Shown: one piece after another, positions 18,049-22,104 of the stretch
Layout: each line of letters starts with the position of its first letter
Position numbering within the stretch: the stretch's first letter is position 1
Assembly (NCBI GenBank): GCA_016712275.1
Contig: JADJRI010000060.1
Location: 1-22,104, forward strand
Length of the DNA: 22,104 nt
Direction of reading: 5' to 3'
Source: Planctomycetota bacterium
Lineage (GTDB): Bacteria; Planctomycetota; Phycisphaerae; UBA1845; UTPLA1
Position numbers and translations under genes: made by a program
The notes under the pieces: generated by a model
What the model was told of the DNA's origin: nothing
Seen by the model: only the letters and a program-made list of their open reading frames with translations
The model's database searches: none

Positions 18049-18276
18049 CTACAGCGTCGGCTCGACAAACGTCCTCACGCGTGCTTCGGTTGTGGAAGGG
18101 TCGGTTAGAAATTCGTACAGCTCGTCACCGCTGGTGTTGTTGGAATTCAGACCGGCGCGCTCAACCGCCTCAAGGAAGGTGGTGGCCCGCATCAGAATGT
18201 GGCGGATTTGGCCGTGGTGACAATGTTGCTCCACCCAACGCCTTGATCGTTCGATATCCAATATTTCCAAAGACAT
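18049..18276 (-). CDS. Small protein of unknown function at the end of the VOR-like operon
   Basis: I do not recognise this 75-residue protein. It begins MSLEILDIERSRRWVEQH and is soluble, with a probable amphipathic helix (RHILMRATTFLEAVERAGL) and no membrane segment; its one Cys and two adjacent His occur in EQHCHHGQIRH. The ATG at 18276 has AAAGG 8 nt upstream and starts 11 nt after the gamma subunit stop, so it is probably real and co-transcribed with the oxidoreductase. Its role could be an accessory factor of that enzyme, but nothing in the sequence shows this. Confidence 0.6.
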   Translation of the reverse strand: MSLEILDIERSRRWVEQHCHHGQIRHILMRATTFLEAVERAGLNSNNTSGDELYEFLTDPSTTEARVRTFVEPTL

Positions 18277-18287
18277 GTTGTATCCTT

Positions 18288-18863
18288 TCATTGTGCAACC
18301 GGCGCGGAAAGTGACAAACCAAATTCCCGGCACGCAGCCGCGCGACCCGCATGTAACGCCGCGAGGTTCGCCTCAATCGCATCGGGTCGCTTTTTCCCAA
18401 TTACCCGCTCGATCGCGCCGGCAAGCGACTCAAGACCAAGACCGGCATCGAGGCCAAGCAGCGCGCCGAGCATGACGACATTGCCGACGCGCTCATTGCC
18501 CACCTCTCGGGCGATCTCGGCGGTCGGCACATAGATAGCGGAAATGCTTTGATCCGAGCAACGAACCGGCACCATGGACGCATTGACCAGCAAAAATCCA
18601 CCCGTTCGAACACGCGGAGCAAACCGCTCCATGGAAGGCTGATTCATCGCAATCACAAAATCATATTTTGAGGAAATGGGAGAGCCAATCTCCTCATCGG
18701 AATACACGGTCGTGCAATTTGCCGTTCCGCCTCGCATTTCCGGTCCATAGGACGGAAACCACGTGACATGAAATCCCTCGTCCATCGCCGCTTCGGCCAG
18801 CAGTTGACCCATAAGCAGAACGCCTTGACCGCCGAATCCCGCGATGAGTACGTCGCGCTTCAT
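18288..18863 (-). CDS. 2-oxoacid:ferredoxin oxidoreductase gamma subunit (VOR/KOR type)
   Basis: The 191-residue subunit starts VLIAGFGGQGVLLMGQLLAE, the classic POR gamma signature, followed by WFPSYGPEMRGGTANCTTVY and NVVMLGALLGL. It completes the 2-oxoacid oxidoreductase with the three genes before it. A strong AAGGAGG precedes the ATG, which overlaps the beta stop as TGATG, so the subunits are translationally coupled. The PEMRGGTAN pattern is that of separate-gene 2-oxoglutarate and 2-ketoisovalerate enzymes, not of the fused pyruvate enzyme elsewhere in the window. Confidence 0.92.
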   Translation of the reverse strand: MKRDVLIAGFGGQGVLLMGQLLAEAAMDEGFHVTWFPSYGPEMRGGTANCTTVYSDEEIGSPISSKYDFVIAMNQPSMERFAPRVRTGGFLLVNASMVPVRCSDQSISAIYVPTAEIAREVGNERVGNVVMLGALLGLDAGLGLESLAGAIERVIGKKRPDAIEANLAALHAGRAAACREFGLSLSAPVAQ

Positions 18864-19681
18864 CAGTTCCCTCCTTCTTTCGAACTCTCGCTGGGCTCAA
18901 GGCGATTGACGAATTCGCCCGGTGGAAAAACGCCGATGACTTTTTCGTCCACATACTTCATGGCCGCCACGGGCGCCATGTGCCACTGAACAGGACAGGT
19001 CGAAAGGAACTCCACAAGTCCCAGCCCGCGTCGTTCGATTTGGGCCCGAATCGCATTACGCATATAACGCTTGGCTGTATTTACATTCTTGGGGCTGGTC
19101 ATCGGCACACGCGCAAGATAAGCGACGCCGCCAAGGCTGGAGAGCAATTCACAAACACCGATCGGTCTTCCCGCGATGGCGGGATCGCGCCCGCTGGGAG
19201 TCGTTGTCGTATGCTGGCCGATCAGCGACGTGGGAGCCATTTGGCCGCCGGTCATGCCATAGGTTCCATTGTTTACGAAAAATACGGTGAGGCTTTCTCC
19301 GCGCGCGGCCGCGTGAATTGTCTCAGCCATTCCGATGGCGGCCAGATCGCCGTCGCCCTGATAGGTAAATACAAATCGCGACGGATCCGACCGCTTCACG
19401 GCTGTCGCGACGGCCAAAGCGCGCCCGTGACTGGCTTCGATCGAATCGCACTCAAAATACTCGTATGCAAAAACGGCGCACCCGACCGGACAGATGGCGA
19501 CGGTCTGCTTGACAAGGTTGAACTCATCCAGCATCTGGCCGACCAATTGATGGATCAGGCCATGCGTACAGCCGGGGCAGTAGTGCAATTGCTTGTCGGT
19601 CATGGAGTCTGGCCGATGATGAACACACTCGAAGTTGTCTTGCTGGGCCGGTTCAGGTTTTTGATCGGTGATTGAGACCAT
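18863..19681 (-). CDS. 2-oxoacid:ferredoxin oxidoreductase beta (TPP-binding) subunit (VOR/KOR type)
   Basis: The 272-residue subunit binds thiamine diphosphate and a [4Fe-4S] cluster. Cluster cysteines are in HYCPGCTHG, AICPVGCAV and STCPVQWHM. The TPP motif runs from TYQGDGDLAAIGMAETIHAA to FFVNNGTYGMTGGQMAPTS. CPGCTHG and NNGTYGMTGGQ are typical of the isovalerate/2-oxoglutarate branch. AGGAG lies 8 nt before the ATG, and the gene begins 19 nt after the alpha stop. The frame is intact. Confidence 0.92.
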   Translation of the reverse strand: MVSITDQKPEPAQQDNFECVHHRPDSMTDKQLHYCPGCTHGLIHQLVGQMLDEFNLVKQTVAICPVGCAVFAYEYFECDSIEASHGRALAVATAVKRSDPSRFVFTYQGDGDLAAIGMAETIHAAARGESLTVFFVNNGTYGMTGGQMAPTSLIGQHTTTTPSGRDPAIAGRPIGVCELLSSLGGVAYLARVPMTSPKNVNTAKRYMRNAIRAQIERRGLGLVEFLSTCPVQWHMAPVAAMKYVDEKVIGVFPPGEFVNRLEPSESSKEGGN

Positions 19682-19700
19682 GTGTCGGCTCCTGACTCAG

Positions 19701-20874
19701 TCATGTGCAGGTGGCAGCGTGGGCATTGTCGGTTAGAGGCCTTTCCGCAATCAGCCGCCGCATCGCGCTGGCCAATTCTTCGGGAGGAGGAAGAACTCCA
19801 CCCATGCGGCCGCAGAATTCCACGCGGCAACTTCGGTTTGTGGCCAGCTTCACATCCTGCAGCATTTGACCGCTGTTCAGCTCTGCAACAACCATGCCGC
19901 TGATGCGCTGGGAGAGCTCGCTCAGTGCTATTTCGGGAAATGGATAAAGTGTGATGGGTCTGAATAGCCCGACGCGATGGCCCTCGGATCGCAATTGCAG
20001 CGTCGCCGACCACGCGAGCCTGGCCGAAATTCCAAAAGCAACGAAGGCAAATTCGGCATCATCCAAGAGCCGAGCTTCGAACCGAACCTCACGGCGCATG
20101 TCCCGATAGGCGGATTGTAAAATGGCATTGTGCGCCGCGAGTTCCTCCGCATCCAGAAAGAGGGAATGAACGACGTTTTTGTTCGCGCGGCCCTGTCGGC
20201 CCGACGCGCTCCAGGGTTTTGGCGTTCGCCGGATCGCCGGAATCTCATTCGCAACCAGCGCCGGTTCAAGCATCGATCCTAGTACGGCGTCGGCCAGCAA
20301 GATGACCGGACATCGGTAGCGATCGGCCAGCTCAAAGCCGAGGGCGGGGAGGTCATACATTTCCTGCACGTTCCAAGGCGCAAGCACGATGCTGTGGAAA
20401 TCTCCGTGCCCGCCGCCCTTGCAGGCCTGAAAGTAATCACTCTGCGAGGGCGCGATGTTTCCCAGACCCGGTCCCCCGCGCATCACGTTAACAATAAGAC
20501 ACGGCAGGCGTGCTCCCGCAATGTAGCTCAAGCCTTCCATCATGAGACTCACACCAGGGCTTGAGCTGCTGGTCATGGCTCGATGCCCTGCGGCCGCGCG
20601 CCGTAAACCATGTTGATCGATGCAATTTCGCTTTCGGCCTGAAGAAAAACCCGGCCGAGCGGCGGCATGAGTTCGGAGAGTTTCTCCGGCACTTCATTCT
20701 GTGGTGTAATGGGATAGCCGAAGAAGCATCCAATCCGCCAGCCAGTGCTCCAAGCGCAAGAGCCTCATTGCCCTTGATCAGCCTCCGAGTACGGTTGTTA
20801 CTCGTGGCCCACGAATCATTATGGGGTGCTGTGTCGTTTAGGCGCAGGTCTTGTGTGGCGGTCGCGCTATTCAT
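19701..20874 (-). CDS. vorB: 2-oxoacid:ferredoxin oxidoreductase alpha subunit (VorB-like), two frameshifts
   Basis: The alpha subunit (about 391 residues when repaired) helps bind substrate and CoA. It starts MNSATATQD at ATG 20874 behind GGAG, then RRLIKGNEALALGALAGGLD. One base is missing at 20721-20726, after which FGYPITPQNEVPEKLSEL continues, and one at about 20592-20595, after which AAGHRAMTSSSSPGVSLMME continues. Later motifs are VNVMRGGPGLGN and QACKGGGHGDFHSIVL. YPITPQNE and MTSSSSPG fit 3-methyl-2-oxobutanoate oxidoreductases (VorB) better than KorA, which usually reads YPITPSSE. The substrate is thus probably a branched or short 2-oxoacid, by resemblance only. Its start overlaps the delta stop by 8 nt. 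Confidence 0.85.
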
Positions 20875-21093
20875 GCTTGGTTCTCCGTTTCCGGTAGATA
20901 TCAATGCCGCCTTCGGGGCACATTGTGCGCACAGCGCGCAGGCCGTGCACTTGTCCGGTTCGTTCAAGGTGGCGGGGTGATACCCGATGGCGTTAAGCCC
21001 GTCGGACAGCTCCAACAGATGTTTGGGGCAGAATTCGATGCACAATCCGCAGCCTTTGCATCGTCCTGCGTCAATTTCGACCGGCTTTTGCAC
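20867..21093 (-). CDS. 2-oxoacid:ferredoxin oxidoreductase delta (2[4Fe-4S] ferredoxin) subunit, one frameshift
   Basis: This 75-residue ferredoxin-like subunit passes electrons to soluble ferredoxin. The first cluster motif is CKGCGLCIEFCP, the second CTACALCAQ-MCP. One A is missing at 20923-20924; adding it gives MCPEGGIDIYRKRRTKHE and a TAG at 20869-20867, the usual length and ending. Unrepaired, the frame runs on into the alpha gene and imitates a delta-alpha fusion. A GTG at 21093 is preferred as start because GGAG lies 8 nt upstream. It starts 20 nt after the hemerythrin gene. Confidence 0.87.
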
Positions 21094-21113
21094 GATGATG
21101 CTCCTCAAAATGG

Positions 21114-21566
21114 TCAGTCCGCAGTTCCAAGGTCGCGACCGAACAGGGAGGTAACGAGCAAGTCCTCGTTTTTCTCGTGATATTCGATGTACTGCAGCAG
21201 ACTATGAATCCGTTGGCAGCAGTCGCGAATCATCAGTCGATCATGCGGAGTCAAATCCTCGAGATGGTCGCGAATTCCATCCATCAGTTTGGAAATCTCG
21301 AAGTGCTCATGCGCCATGCGCATCACCTCATGGCTCAGCGCCGGCTGCTGCTCGACAACCTGCACCATGTAACCATCTCGCTCCTCGAGGGCCTGGTGAT
21401 TGTTCATGTGGTCTCGAAAATGGTCGAATTCCTTGCGCAGCTCGTCCAGCCAGCGCTGTTCGTTGATGCGCGGCAGGGTCGCCGTTTTCTCATGGAGTTT
21501 TGCGACGGATTGTGCCAGCTCGACATGTTCTTCCCGCAGCCAGAATGCCAGATCGCTCGCGTTCAT
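21114..21566 (-). CDS. Hemerythrin HHE-domain protein
   Basis: The 150-residue, all-helical protein carries the histidine/acidic ligands of a di-iron hemerythrin fold: LREEHVELAQ, FDHFRDHMNNHQALEERDGY, AHEHFEISKLM and YIEYHEKNEDLL. Such proteins bind O2 or sense or repair oxidative and nitrosative damage. AGGAG lies 8 nt before the ATG. It is upstream of, and apparently co-transcribed with, an oxygen-sensitive ferredoxin oxidoreductase, so O2 scavenging or sensing for that enzyme is a reasonable guess. Confidence 0.85.
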   Translation of the reverse strand: MNASDLAFWLREEHVELAQSVAKLHEKTATLPRINEQRWLDELRKEFDHFRDHMNNHQALEERDGYMVQVVEQQPALSHEVMRMAHEHFEISKLMDGIRDHLEDLTPHDRLMIRDCCQRIHSLLQYIEYHEKNEDLLVTSLFGRDLGTAD

Positions 21567-21624
21567 GATTGCACACTCCTTTCGATGTGACTCAATCGAT
21601 CAGACGTGCCTGTTTTAAGCCGCT

Positions 21625-22054
21625 TCAATGCAACATCTCTGTTTCTTGACAGAGATTTACCTCGCTTTTGTCCCGCTCCAGCAAGTCGATCATGCGCCGA
21701 AGCAGGTCACGAACAGATAGGATGCCGACGATTCGCTCGCCGATGACGACAGGCAGTGCCCCGAATTCATGTTGTTCCAGAATTCGAGCGGCTTGCGACA
21801 ATCCTTCGAAAGGCGCAATGGTGATGAGTTCGGTGCTCATGATGTCGGCTGCCGTCAGCTCGTCATCTTCATCTCTGATGGCTGCGACGGCGGATCGGAT
21901 GTCTCGATCCGTCACGATTCCGACAAGTCGGTTGCGCCGGTCGACAACGGGAACCTGTTTGATTCCACGTTGGCGGATCAATTCCGCGATTCGTTTGATC
22001 GGCTCACGTGGAGAAACAACGAACGGATCGTGTCATGCAGTGTTGAACGAGCAT
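21625..22054 (-). CDS. Tandem CBS-domain protein (one frameshift)
   Basis: The protein (about 142 residues repaired) is two CBS modules, which usually bind adenine nucleotides and report energy state. The first begins MLVQHCMTRS, and after one surplus base at about 22022-22023 continues VVSPREPIKRIAELIRQRGI, then KQVPVVDRRNRLVGIVTDRDI. The second reads DIMSTELITIAPFEGLSQAA and GALPVVIGERIVGILSVRDLL. ATG 22054 has AGGAG 8 nt upstream. No other domain is attached. The 58-nt gap to the hemerythrin gene is short enough for one operon. Confidence 0.82.
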
Positions 22055-22104
22055 CGCGCATCTCCTAGGCCCGAGCCTGGACTGCGACTTTCGCCGGATT
22101 TGGT

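Noticed and set aside
20488..21108. Apparent delta-alpha fusion in the VOR-like operon
   Set aside because: A missing A at 20923-20924 explains it: the repaired delta frame ends at TAG 20867 with a normal IDIYRKR tail, and alpha has its own ATG and ribosome binding site.
21567..21624. Sigma-54-like AGGCACG on the minus strand before the hemerythrin gene
   Set aside because: The first base differs from consensus and the -12 dinucleotide is CG instead of GC, so the essential pattern is missing.

Overview
The window looks like a chromosomal segment from an anaerobic or facultatively fermentative bacterium of moderate to high GC, most likely an uncultured lineage known from metagenome assemblies. 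The gene set (two 2-oxoacid:ferredoxin oxidoreductases, a bidirectional NADP-type [NiFe] hydrogenase, malic enzyme, a CoA-transferase-family enzyme) fits fermentative carbon and electron handling. Nothing here fixes the phylum; Planctomycetota/Phycisphaerae-like is only a weak impression. No rRNA, tRNA, CRISPR array, IS element or phage gene is visible.

Layout. (1) 1-2884, minus strand: a truncated acetyl-CoA hydrolase/CoA-transferase-family gene, an NAD(P)-type malic enzyme, and a protein with a degenerate receiver domain plus a duplicated four-cysteine motif. (2) 2885-3201: a divergent intergenic region with a full-consensus sigma-54 promoter (TGGCACG-N4-TTGC, 3141-3155) facing right. (3) 3202-18039, plus strand: one tightly packed run of 13 genes. 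It holds a gamma-delta fused and an alpha-beta fused pyruvate-type ferredoxin oxidoreductase, and a group 3b-like [NiFe] hydrogenase (beta, a cNMP-fold protein, gamma, small, large). These are followed by a maturation protease, a zinc-less HypA, HypF, HypC, HypD, HypE, and a Cys/Met-type PLP enzyme. hypB is absent. (4) 22054-18049, minus strand: CBS-pair protein, hemerythrin-domain protein, a four-subunit VOR-like ferredoxin oxidoreductase (delta, alpha, beta, gamma), and a 75-residue orphan.

How it may work together (inference). The oxidoreductases convert 2-oxoacids to acyl-CoA and reduced ferredoxin. Malic enzyme supplies pyruvate and the PLP enzyme could supply 2-oxobutyrate. The hydrogenase balances NAD(P)H against H2 (or sulfur), and the CoA-transferase-family enzyme could recover the acyl group. 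The sigma-54 promoter suggests the whole plus-strand module is switched on by an enhancer-binding protein not encoded here.

Quality caveat. Nine genes are broken by a total of 12 well-supported single-base frameshifts, mostly in short homopolymers, each with conserved sequence continuing in the next frame. This looks far more like uncorrected indel sequencing error than mass gene decay. I therefore annotate whole genes across the shifts and state where each shift lies.
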